From: a virus
Strand: one strand, 5' to 3'
Virus record (IMG/VR): IMGVR_UViG_3300023180_000479
Coordinates: 1-21,254 of that record
DNA: 21,254 nt
Position 1 is the stretch's first letter; each line of letters starts with the position of its first letter. Under the pieces are notes generated by a model, which ran no database searches, had not been told where the DNA came from, and saw only the letters and a list, made by a program, of their open reading frames with translations. This document shows, piece by piece, positions 1 to 7,400 of this stretch. The translations under genes were made by a program, and so were the position numbers.

Positions 1-325
1 TCTGCAAATATTTAAAAATATCATGTTCAGCGCAGAGTTGATCAGTTATTTCTTTTAGAAAAATTTTTCTATTGACTCTTAGGATATTTGAAAAATCCCT
101 ATCAGCATATAAAGGATCTAAGAAGACACTCTTTCCTTTCTTCATAACTTTTCCGTCTTCACTATACGCAACACCAACTCTCTCTGGTTCATATAATGCG
201 CCTGTGCTGTTGTAATAACACAGTTCTTGCATCATCAACTTTGTTTCGTCTTGAGTATAAAAATTGTCCAGTATGATTACAGGCAACTGTCCTACATATT
301 CAATTCGTGCTTCGATTCCGCTCAT
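1..325 (-). CDS. Probable 2OG-Fe(II) oxygenase family protein, N-terminal part (runs off the window)
   Basis: An open frame starts at ATG 325-323 and continues without a stop to the window edge, giving the first 108 residues. The start overlaps the TGA of the preceding hydroxylase gene as ATGA (325-322), a sign of translational coupling. The visible part opens with MSGIEARIEYVGQLPVIILD, then NFYTQDE, and later has a segment around LYADRDFSNILRVNRKIF. From memory this resembles the N-terminal region of a protein annotated as a 2OG-Fe(II) oxygenase or proline 4-hydroxylase in T4-like cyanophages. The iron-binding HxD...H motif would lie beyond the window, so catalytic competence cannot be judged. 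The open frame and coupling are seen directly; the family call is recognition plus context, since two oxygenases lie directly upstream. Confidence 0.6.
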   Translation of the reverse strand, partial: MSGIEARIEYVGQLPVIILDNFYTQDETKLMMQELCYYNSTGALYEPERVGVAYSEDGKVMKKGKSVFLDPLYADRDFSNILRVNRKIFLKEITDQLCAEHDIFKYLQ

Positions 326-936
326 ACATATTCAATCCATCCAGTCATCATATATTTTACTCCACTTAGAGGCGGATTGCCTCTGTGTGGATGTGTCCAT
401 GCGGCAGGCCATATTACAAGTCTGCCGGTCTTTGGTTGTACTCTTCTTTTTTGATATAAAAACTCAGTCTCACCACCAGTCTCAACATCATTCAAGTAAA
501 CACTATAAACGCCTATTCTTTTCGAAGTCTCAGGTGTACCTGCCTCACAGTGCCAAACATGATAACCTTCTCCTGGTAAAGTCTTCTGCACTTTAAAAGA
601 CAATACTGAATGACTGCTTAACTCATTTAAAATTCCAAAATGCGAACTGTAGTGTTTGTATGCTTCGCCCCAGAATCTATCATTAAATTCATGTATTAAT
701 TGACCTAAATTGTCAAAAGTAAATAATCTACTATTATCATCATGTGAATTATAAGAGATAGTTACCGATTCATCCTTTTTATTCAATCCGTGTCTTGATT
801 CATCATTACCACGGCCCCATGTTCGATTGCGTTGTCTCTGCCATTCAAAATAATCAATCAAGTTTTGACACGCTTCTTCTGATAAAAATTCATCGTAAAC
901 ACCGATAAAATCTTCATGATCTACATCACAAGACAT
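322..936 (-). CDS. Prolyl 4-hydroxylase-like 2OG-Fe(II) oxygenase
   Basis: A 204-aa protein with the signature of the double-stranded beta-helix dioxygenases, which use Fe(II), O2 and 2-oxoglutarate to hydroxylate a side chain and release succinate and CO2. The metal ligands are visible as H129-x-E131 (in YHVWHCE; Glu replaces the usual Asp) and H184 (in THPHRG). K194 lies ten residues after the distal His, the same spacing as His and Lys in human prolyl 4-hydroxylase alpha, and would bind the 2OG carboxylate. The core lies in residues 108-204; the N-terminal part (about 10-100) is a helical/substrate region. The start at 936 has GGAGGT five bases upstream, overlapping the stop of the previous gene. 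The gene is in line with a collagen-like gene (1906-3621), so a fibre proline is a plausible substrate; that is inference. No signal peptide, so cytoplasmic. Confidence 0.85.
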   Translation of the reverse strand: MSCDVDHEDFIGVYDEFLSEEACQNLIDYFEWQRQRNRTWGRGNDESRHGLNKKDESVTISYNSHDDNSRLFTFDNLGQLIHEFNDRFWGEAYKHYSSHFGILNELSSHSVLSFKVQKTLPGEGYHVWHCEAGTPETSKRIGVYSVYLNDVETGGETEFLYQKRRVQPKTGRLVIWPAAWTHPHRGNPPLSGVKYMMTGWIEYV

Positions 937-939
937 TTT

Positions 940-1542
940 TTACCTCCAATCTGGACCTGTGAACCACGCAACTAATGAATATCTCTGTCCTTTCGTGACA
1001 GGCAATACTCTATGCAGAAGAAACGAAGGAAAACAAACAAGTAAACCCTTTTCTTTTTGCATATTTGTTATATTACCGCAAGGCGACAGTTGAAGTTCTC
1101 CGCCTTCGTAATCTTCAGGATCAGACAATTGTACGACAGCTGAGAACTTTCTTTGATGACATATATCATTGCGTTCTAGACTATTGGATCTAGTGTACAT
1201 GTCCCAATGCCACGTATAATGTGAATAGTCATCTTCATAACGTGTAAATTGCAATGTGTGACAGTACTCAATGTCAAAACCATGAAGTTCATTATTCAAA
1301 TTATAAGCACAACCGTTTATTCGATCAAATATCCATGAGTTATCATCGTCACGATTAATCCACGAAATAGTACTCTTTCGAATCTCCTCATTGTCCGACA
1401 TACTAAAATTATCTCCCGTCAACGCTTCAACGGTCGGTAAACTTTTTCCATATTCAATAATAGAAGCAACTTCTTCATCATTAAATATTTTACTCCATTG
1501 TGACCAACCACATTTTTGTTTTACCGAATGCATAATACTCAT
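940..1542 (-). CDS. PKHD-type 2OG-Fe(II) hydroxylase (PiuC/P4H-like)
   Basis: A 200-aa oxygenase of a different subtype from its downstream neighbour. The core reads H112-x-D114 (in YTWHWDMY), then FSAVVQLSDPEDYEGGEL, typical of the PKHD hydroxylase group, then H177 (in FPSFLLHRVLPV) and R187, again ten residues after the distal His, as the 2OG-binding residue. The C-terminus SLVAWFTGPDWR is also usual for this group. All expected catalytic residues are present, so the enzyme is probably active; the substrate is unknown, with a peptidyl proline or other residue of a phage structural protein as candidate. The start at 1542 follows AGGTGA with seven bases of spacing. The next gene starts only three bases after the stop, so the two are almost certainly co-transcribed. 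It lies downstream of the collagen-like gene and a 109-aa unknown. Confidence 0.87.
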   Translation of the reverse strand: MSIMHSVKQKCGWSQWSKIFNDEEVASIIEYGKSLPTVEALTGDNFSMSDNEEIRKSTISWINRDDDNSWIFDRINGCAYNLNNELHGFDIEYCHTLQFTRYEDDYSHYTWHWDMYTRSNSLERNDICHQRKFSAVVQLSDPEDYEGGELQLSPCGNITNMQKEKGLLVCFPSFLLHRVLPVTKGQRYSLVAWFTGPDWR

Positions 1543-1564
1543 ATTTTATTCACCTAATTTTTAT

Positions 1565-1894
1565 TTAAACAACTTCAGGATCAGTTACCGTACCCGTTGT
1601 GCCGACAAGTCCAGAGACATTGTTAACAAGAATCTCTTGTAACTCCCATTCATGATGAGGAGCGATACACCTTACCGTATAATCCAAATGAACACTGAAA
1701 GGAATATCTTCGAATGTTGCATACACTGGATTATTGTTTGCATCAAGAATTTGTTCCGGTTGCTTGTACACCAAACGGGTGTTTAATTCAAACGGAGAAA
1801 GACTTGCATCTTCTGGTGTCCATTTAATGATCAAATGACCAGTTTGAACATCTACTCCCTTTACCTCATATGTATAGTTAAAATGTTTAGACAT
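1565..1894 (-). CDS. Small phage protein of unknown function between collagen-like and hydroxylase genes
   Basis: A 109-aa protein, not recognised. It opens with MSKHFNYTYEVKGVDVQTGH and looks beta-rich, with alternating hydrophobic residues and one cluster of aromatic and His residues (CIAPHHEWELQEIL, about residues 76-89). It ends in a Gly/Thr/Val-rich tail. No signal peptide or membrane segment. The ribosome site AGGAG overlaps the TAG stop of the collagen-like gene (TAGGAGC, about 1902-1908), which implies coupled translation with that fibre gene. It could be a fibre cap, a chaperone or a small structural protein; the sequence alone does not decide. Gene reality is well supported by the ribosome site, spacing and lack of frame breaks. 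Confidence 0.75.
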   Translation of the reverse strand: MSKHFNYTYEVKGVDVQTGHLIIKWTPEDASLSPFELNTRLVYKQPEQILDANNNPVYATFEDIPFSVHLDYTVRCIAPHHEWELQEILVNNVSGLVGTTGTVTDPEVV

Positions 1895-1905
1895 TATGTT
1901 TGCTC

Positions 1906-3621
1906 CTATTGTCTATTCCAAGATATGGTTAATGAACCGCCGCCAGAGGCGCTTGCTTTAGGCACTGCATAAGCATAGTCGGTTCTATATTGTACTTTTA
2001 ATGAAGGATTGGTTGTGCTGTTTTGGTTACCCGAACCTCCCGGATTTCCAAGCGTTCTCCCAGTGCCGTTATTTCCTTGCTCGCCTGCTGCTCCGTCATT
2101 ACCGGGTTGTCCGGCTCTTTGAGCAGCAGGAGTTGTACCGGCAGAACCTGCTTGACCTGTATTGAAGTTGCCGCCTGTTCCAGAAGTACCTACATTTCCT
2201 TGTGCGCCTGTTGCGCCTGTGTTGCCTTGACTGCCTACTGATCCAGCACTACCAGGTTGTCCAGCACCAGGACTAGCCCCGCCTGCTCCGCTGGGTGCTG
2301 CTCCTGTAATGTTTCCAGAATTTGAATTACCCGGACTACCGGCGTTACCTTGAACTGGACTGTTAACTGAACCGTAACCGCCGCCACCGCCACCGCCGGA
2401 TCCTGAATGCGTTGCTGCGTTTCCTGCACCGCCTGAATCGCCGACACCGCCTGCACTACCGAAATTTCCCGGATTTCCCGTTCCATTATTTCCGTCATTT
2501 CCTGGTTGACCCGCTGCGCCACCGCCACCGCCGTTACCGTTGTTCCCTGGATTTCCGTCATTCCCTGGATTACCTGCTGCGCCTGCGTTTCCTCTGTTGC
2601 CACGAGTGCCTGTGCCGCTATTCACATTGAAGAAAGAAACAGCTGCACCTGGTTGTCCTAGTGCTCCTTGATTTCCAGCTGCTCCGGCATTACCGGCATT
2701 TCCTGCCGTAGCGCCTGTTCCTTGAGCGCCTGTGTTACCTGGATTGGCACTGTTACCAGTAGTTGCGCCTGTTCCCGGATTGCCTTTACCTAGACCGTTG
2801 TTTAACCAGTTTGCAGAATTTGGTTGAACTTGAGAACCAGATTGACCTGGATTTCCCGGTTGCCCTGCTTGTCCTGACCATTGTGCGTTGGGTATAGTTG
2901 GATAAGTTGGTTGCCATGCTCCTCCTCCGGCACCGCCGCCGCCACCGACAGAACCATAAGGTTGCGAAGGGAAAATCTGACCGTTCGACTCGCCGCCGTT
3001 GCCGCCGGCACCACCGTAAGAAGCGCCTAACTCTGCCGGTGCTGGCGCAGGACCTCCAGTGACCGGAAACAATCCGCCAGAGCCGGTGTTTTGCTGGATT
3101 GCGAGAGGCCATTGAAAAGTCATTTGGGTTTGCCACCATCCTGGTTGACCGGACGCGCCAGTTTGACCGGGAAATCCTGTACCGCCGGTACCACCGGCCG
3201 TCTCTACAGAAGTAAATTGGGCAACATTTAATGCGCCACCGCCACCGCCATTTCCCACGGTATTATTAGTAAATGCATCACCGCCTGCGCCGCCTGCACC
3301 ACCTTGACCTCGCGTACCTGCACTGCCGGCAAAACCCGCAACACCCGGATTCCCTGCTTGTCCGCCGTTACCGTTGTTCCCTGAATTTCCCGGATCACCG
3401 GGATTACCTGCTGCGCCTGCGTTTCCTCTTTGACCATTATTTCCGTCATTTCCCGGATTACCCGGATTGCCGGTCACTGAGGTTGCATTCACGCCTATTC
3501 GTGTGATACCAAACGGCAACTTTAAATTTCCAGATTGATCAGCACCGTTTACTGGACTTGAAGAATAGGATATGGAACCCGCGTTACGAATACTTCGTTT
3601 TAAATTGACTATTCCTAACAT
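1906..3621 (-). CDS. Collagen-like, glycine-rich phage fibre/adhesin protein
   Basis: A 571-aa protein. Residues 1-50 form a non-collagen head (MLGIVNLKRSIRNAG...). Residues 51-113 are 21 uninterrupted Gly-X-Y triplets dominated by GNP, GND, GNA and GQA. Polyglycine loops and an aromatic insert (about 161-240, with GWWQTQMTFQWP) follow. A second Gly-X-Y block (338-382) largely repeats the first, and further Gly-rich triplets run to about 530. A beta-type tail (541-571) ends in SLTISWNRQ. Triplet prolines are almost always in the Y position (GNP, GDP, GQP), the position collagen prolyl 4-hydroxylases modify. The start at 3621 follows GAAAGGAT. A tail fibre or receptor-binding role is inferred from composition and neighbours. 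The two oxygenase genes downstream are close enough to share its transcript. Polyglycine parts could instead form a PGII-type bundle rather than a collagen triple helix. Confidence 0.85.
   Translation of the reverse strand: MLGIVNLKRSIRNAGSISYSSSPVNGADQSGNLKLPFGITRIGVNATSVTGNPGNPGNDGNNGQRGNAGAAGNPGDPGNSGNNGNGGQAGNPGVAGFAGSAGTRGQGGAGGAGGDAFTNNTVGNGGGGGALNVAQFTSVETAGGTGGTGFPGQTGASGQPGWWQTQMTFQWPLAIQQNTGSGGLFPVTGGPAPAPAELGASYGGAGGNGGESNGQIFPSQPYGSVGGGGGAGGGAWQPTYPTIPNAQWSGQAGQPGNPGQSGSQVQPNSANWLNNGLGKGNPGTGATTGNSANPGNTGAQGTGATAGNAGNAGAAGNQGALGQPGAAVSFFNVNSGTGTRGNRGNAGAAGNPGNDGNPGNNGNGGGGGAAGQPGNDGNNGTGNPGNFGSAGGVGDSGGAGNAATHSGSGGGGGGGYGSVNSPVQGNAGSPGNSNSGNITGAAPSGAGGASPGAGQPGSAGSVGSQGNTGATGAQGNVGTSGTGGNFNTGQAGSAGTTPAAQRAGQPGNDGAAGEQGNNGTGRTLGNPGGSGNQNSTTNPSLKVQYRTDYAYAVPKASASGGGSLTISWNRQ
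2529..3429 (-). repeat. In-frame direct repeat within the 571-aa collagen-like gene
   Basis: Segments at about 2529-2595 and 3362-3429 share long identical stretches, for example cctgctgcgcctgcg at both places. They lie 834 bases (278 codons) apart. They encode the motif N-G-N-A-G-A-A-G-N-P near residues 62-87 and again near 339-365. The spacing is a multiple of three, so the copies keep the same frame. This points to internal duplication of a Gly-X-Y block within the gene. Confidence 0.75.
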
Positions 3622-3641
3622 CAGTAAAATCCTTTCTCAGA

Positions 3642-3947
3642 TTAAAGTGACGTAACAAATTGTACTATGTTATCTTTACCCACACAGATACAGTCTTTGT
3701 TTAAAAGAGCATCACGGTATGTGAGTACAACTGTATCCAAAGGTTCAGCAATGACGGTGTTTGTTTCTGCCAAAGCAGTAACAAATGATGTTGTCAACCA
3801 TGTAGCATACTGAATAGCAGTTGTTTCGTTATATGCAGTATTCATTGCTGGATTAATATTTTTACGCATAAGAGCATTCTTTACATGAAAAACATCAGAA
3901 GGCTCTGTAGCGCCGGCGTTGTGATAAAGTCTAAATTGCGATTTCAT
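3642..3947 (-). CDS. Small phage protein of unknown function
   Basis: A 101-aa protein beginning MKSQFRLYHNAGATEPSDVF and not recognised. The middle (residues 30-70) looks helical, with an Asn/Thr-rich stretch followed by TTSFVTALAETNTVIAEPLD. The end contains two cysteines (CICVGKD). It starts at 3947 behind a strong TAGGAGAT ribosome site and ends 20 bases before the collagen-like gene. It lies between another small protein and the fibre, so a baseplate or fibre-accessory role is possible, but nothing in the sequence proves this. No membrane segment or signal peptide is apparent. Confidence 0.7.
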   Translation of the reverse strand: MKSQFRLYHNAGATEPSDVFHVKNALMRKNINPAMNTAYNETTAIQYATWLTTSFVTALAETNTVIAEPLDTVVLTYRDALLNKDCICVGKDNIVQFVTSL

Positions 3948-3975
3948 TTTAAATCTCCTAAATTTAAAATTGGTA

Positions 3976-4371
3976 TTAAGCTGTGTTTGCCATTACAAAC
4001 GAACCGTACCATGTAGTGCCGCCGTCAACAGTCCAAAAAGAGAGTACATCTTTCTGGTTCGCGCCGGTTGAGAGAACAGGATGTTCACCATCAGTATACT
4101 TAGCGAGACCTACATCACCACTAGCATATGACAGTGTTCTGTTTCCTGTTGCATCTTGATTGACGATCAACATACAAGAGAAAAATTGTCCACTCGGGGG
4201 ATCATTCGAAAAGTTAACAGTACATCCAGTGCTGTTTAATGTGATTTCGTGAACAGTGGCGGTATTAAGATCGAGAGTAAAGGATGAGCCAGCTGTACCA
4301 TCTTCATTATATGTATTCAGGAACTTTTTATTGTTGTCAATTACGGTAGTGCCGCTTACTTGAATCGCCAT
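3976..4371 (-). CDS. Small beta-rich phage structural-type protein, first gene of the left late block
   Basis: A 131-aa protein beginning MAIQVSGTTVIDNNKKFLN. Two in-frame ATGs exist, at 4377 and 4371. The GGAGG ribosome site (4379-4383) is only one base from the first but seven bases from the second, so 4371 is chosen. The sequence is Thr/Ser/Asn-rich and predicted beta (SFTLDLNTATVHEITL, and QKDVLSFWTVDGGTTWYGSF at the end). I recognise this style from marine phage structural genes near tail fibres but cannot name a family. It is the first gene behind the TATAAATA late box at 4448-4455 and stands opposite the divergent glycosyltransferase gene. Confidence 0.72.
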   Translation of the reverse strand: MAIQVSGTTVIDNNKKFLNTYNEDGTAGSSFTLDLNTATVHEITLNSTGCTVNFSNDPPSGQFFSCMLIVNQDATGNRTLSYASGDVGLAKYTDGEHPVLSTGANQKDVLSFWTVDGGTTWYGSFVMANTA

Positions 4372-4378
4372 CTTCATT

Positions 4379-4385
4379 CCTCCTT
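4379..4385 (-). promoter_or_regulatory. Ribosome binding site that decides the 4371 start
   Basis: AAGGAGG on the minus strand. It is one base from the upstream ATG (4377) and seven bases from ATG 4371, so the second start is favoured. Confidence 0.7.
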
Positions 4386-4417
4386 ATATAAGTGAACTAG
4401 GCTTGTATATATAATAG

Positions 4418-4446
4418 TAGACACAGAATGTGTTTTCTGTTATACT
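4418..4446 (+). promoter_or_regulatory. Sigma70-like promoter for the glycosyltransferase gene
   Basis: TAGACA (4418-4423; five of six matches to TTGACA) is followed after exactly 17 bases by TATACT (4441-4446; five of six matches to TATAAT). Transcription would start near 4453, about 30 bases before the TTG start of the plus-strand gene. A host sigma70-type promoter suggests early expression. It is inferred from motif matching alone. Confidence 0.45.
4423..4440. promoter_or_regulatory. Operator-like inverted repeat in the promoter spacer
   Basis: ACAGAA (4423-4428) and TTCTGT (4435-4440) form a perfect 6-base dyad with a 6-base centre. It lies between the -35 and -10 boxes of the predicted plus-strand promoter, a typical place for a repressor site. 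It could also be a weak hairpin or chance. Confidence 0.3.
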
Positions 4447-4447
4447 T

Positions 4448-4455
4448 TATTTATA
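4448..4455 (-). promoter_or_regulatory. T4-type late promoter box
   Basis: TATAAATA on the minus strand is an exact match to the T4 late -10 consensus read by the phage sigma factor gp55. It is about 76 bases upstream of the first gene of the left block (start 4371), in the correct orientation, in the only real intergenic gap of the window. It would drive the 131-aa protein, the collagen-like gene and the hydroxylases at late times. Confidence 0.6.
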
Positions 4456-4472
4456 CTATTCCTATTCTTGGT

Positions 4473-4479
4473 GAGGTGA
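4473..4479 (+). promoter_or_regulatory. Ribosome binding site for a TTG start
   Basis: GAGGTGA lies four bases before TTG 4484-4486. The nearby GTG codons (4471, 4476) run into stops within a few codons, so TTG is the only start consistent with this site. Confidence 0.7.
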
Positions 4480-4483
4480 AAAA

Positions 4484-7400
4484 TTGAAAATTTGTTTTGT
4501 TGATACGCTTGGTCTCTGTTATGACGGAAGCACATTATCAAAACGCGGCCTCGGTGGTTCCGAATCTGCTCTCATATTCATGTCAAAAGAGTTGCACAAA
4601 CTTGGTTTTGATGTAACTGTCTTCAATGATTGTATCAGTGACGATGCAAGTCCTGGTACTTATGACGGTGTTCTCTATCGTTCTCTGCATGACATTGAAC
4701 AATACAAAGGTCAGTTTGATATCTACATTGCCTCTAGATCGGTAGTTTCATTTGCACCGAATGAAATGAAGAGTCGCTTCAAATGGTCTGAATCACTGCC
4801 AAATCTTGAAAGTGTTGCAATGTCAGCGAAACATCGTGTGTTATGGATGCATGATACATTTTGTGACGGTGACGATCTGATTGAAGACTTTATTCTGCAA
4901 GGTCGCATTCATGAAATCTTTACACTCACGGACTGGCACACAACATATGTAACGAACTGCGATCACGGAAAACGCAGAAACTTCGACATACTCAAGAAAC
5001 ATATTTTCCAAACACGGAACGGTATTCAACTCTATCATGATTTCGTAGACGTTAGTAAGAAAGATCCTAATCTGTTTGTCTATAATGCATCAGTCACAAA
5101 AGGTATGATACCTCTTGTAGAAAAAGTATGGCCGCAAGTCAAACAAAATCTACCTGATGCAAAACTGAAAGTCATTGGTGGATTTTATCGTTTTCGTTCA
5201 TCACATGGTCCTGATCAACAAGAGATGGACTGGCGTAGAATGGTTGATGATCCAATTCACAGACAACGCGACATTGAATTTACTGGTATTATTTCTCAAA
5301 AAGAAATTGCGGATATTCTTCGTGATGCATCTTTCATGTTATATCCTGCTGCATTTCCAGAAACATTCGGCATCTCAACGCTTGAATCATTAGCATATAA
5401 TACACCTTTGATAACGTGTAGGTTCGGTGCATTGGAAGAAACCGCAATCGACATGGCGTGTTACAAAATTCCGTATCCTGTTGAAAAGAACTGGTCACTG
5501 CCTTGGTTGAGTGAAGATCAACAGGTTCAAAATTTTGTGCGTGAAACAATTCATGCATATAATAACAAGTACTTGACCCAACAAAAAATGTATGCGTGTA
5601 ATCAGGTAAAAGATATATGCACATGGGATACAGTTGCACTACAATGGAAACAACACTTCTATAAATTGATGGGTGATTTCTTACCTATCGATGAATACAG
5701 AAACGTGACCTATATCAATCACAAAGTGCATCGTATTTTTGGCCGTAGAACAATGAATTATGAAGAAGCCGTGATTAGAAAAGAAAAGGAAAATAAATTC
5801 TGTATCATCACACCTGTTTATAATGCAGAGAATTACATTGATAAATGTATTAAGTCTGTCGCATCACAAGACTATGAAAATTATCAGATGTATATCATTG
5901 ATGATTGTTCTACTGATAAAACTGTTGATGTCGTTATCGACACGATAAAGGAACTTGGAATCAAGAACAAGTTTACATTATTGCGTAACGGTAATAATAA
6001 AGGCGCAGTATATAATCAGATAAATTCTATCAAACAATTTTGTGAACCTGATTCAATCGTTATGTTATTAGACGGTGATGACTGGTTGGCAAACAATCCA
6101 AATATCTTCAACATGTATAACAACACCTATAATCGTGGTGCAGAGTACACTTACGGTAGTTGTTGGTCACTTGTTGATAATATTCCACTGATTGCACAAC
6201 CATACCCGCCTGAAGTAAAGGCGAATAAATCATATCGTCAACACAAATTTAATTGGAACTTTCCTTACCCACACTTGAGAACATTCAAAGCGTCTCTTGC
6301 TTTGGACTTGGATGAGTCATTGTTCAAAGACGAAAACGGTGAATGGTATCGTGCCGGCGGTGATGTCGCAACATTCTATAACATCATTGAACAGGCTGAT
6401 CCGAGTAAGGTTGTATGCGTTCCAGAGATCGTCTACATGTATAATGATACCAACCCTATCAATGATTACAAAGTAAACGGCACAGAACAGAATGACAATG
6501 CAGCGAAAATATTAGGAGAGAAAGTGGAAAAAGTTGATGATAAAGTTTTGAATGATCTACGAAAACTAGGTCAAATGGATTTATTACCACCAGAACATAA
6601 AAATTATCTACGTGAAATGTCGAACACATCAAAACCCAAAATCATCTATGATATAGGTGCTTGTGTGATGCACTGGACAAACGCTGCAAAGAATGCGTGG
6701 CCTGACAGTGAGATTATTGCGTTTGAGGCAATGGACGAATGTGCTACATTATATAAAGAAAAGGGTATGAGATATAATTGTGGACTTCTTGGTGCTGAAG
6801 ACGGAAAGGAAATAGATTTCTATCAGAATCTAGAGTTTCCAGGGGGTAACTCATACTACAGAGAGAATATTAATGTCAACAAAGAAGCGCATGTTTATTT
6901 TCCTGATCAATGCGCGATAAAAAAACGTATATCTAGACTTGATACAGTTGTTAAAAACAAAAACTTTCCTGCACCTGATATGATTAAAATGGATGTTCAA
7001 GGTGCAGAATTAGATATATTGAAGGGATGCGGTGATTTACTGAAAACCTGCAATGATTTAATACTTGAATTGCCTAATGATAATGTTGAATATAATGTTG
7101 GCGCACCAAAAAAGAACGAGGTGATTGAGTGGTTAGAGAAAGAAGGATTTCAACTTGTAAAACATTTCAGTCCGTCTCCTTATGATGCTGATTATCATTT
7201 TACTCGAAAGGTAAATGCAATCGAAACAACACATGATAATCGGACTGAACGTAAGAAAAGAATATTAATTGGTGTACCTACAGCTCGATATGTTGAGACA
7301 GAGACAATGAAGTCAATATACGATATGATCGTGCCTGAAGGATACGAAACGGAATTACAATTCTTCTATGGTTATCAGATTGACCAGATTCGAAACTTGA

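Noticed and set aside
227-596. Plus-strand ORFs at the left edge
   Set aside because: They lie antisense to the coupled hydroxylase genes, whose ATGA overlap, motifs and ribosome sites are clear; the plus-strand proteins have no recognisable features.
2235-2603. Long alternative-frame ORFs in the Gly-rich genes
   Set aside because: GGN and CCN-rich DNA keeps all frames open; these frames lack ribosome sites and have odd Val/Gln or Arg/Leu compositions, so they are shadows of the fibre genes.
3622-3641. Terminator between small minus-strand genes
   Set aside because: The gaps hold ribosome sites but no stem with a T-run; the genes look co-transcribed.
4421-4433. ACACA-GAA-TGTGT as a terminator
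   Set aside because: The stem is only five A-T-rich pairs, and it sits inside the promoter spacer; the operator-like dyad is the better reading.
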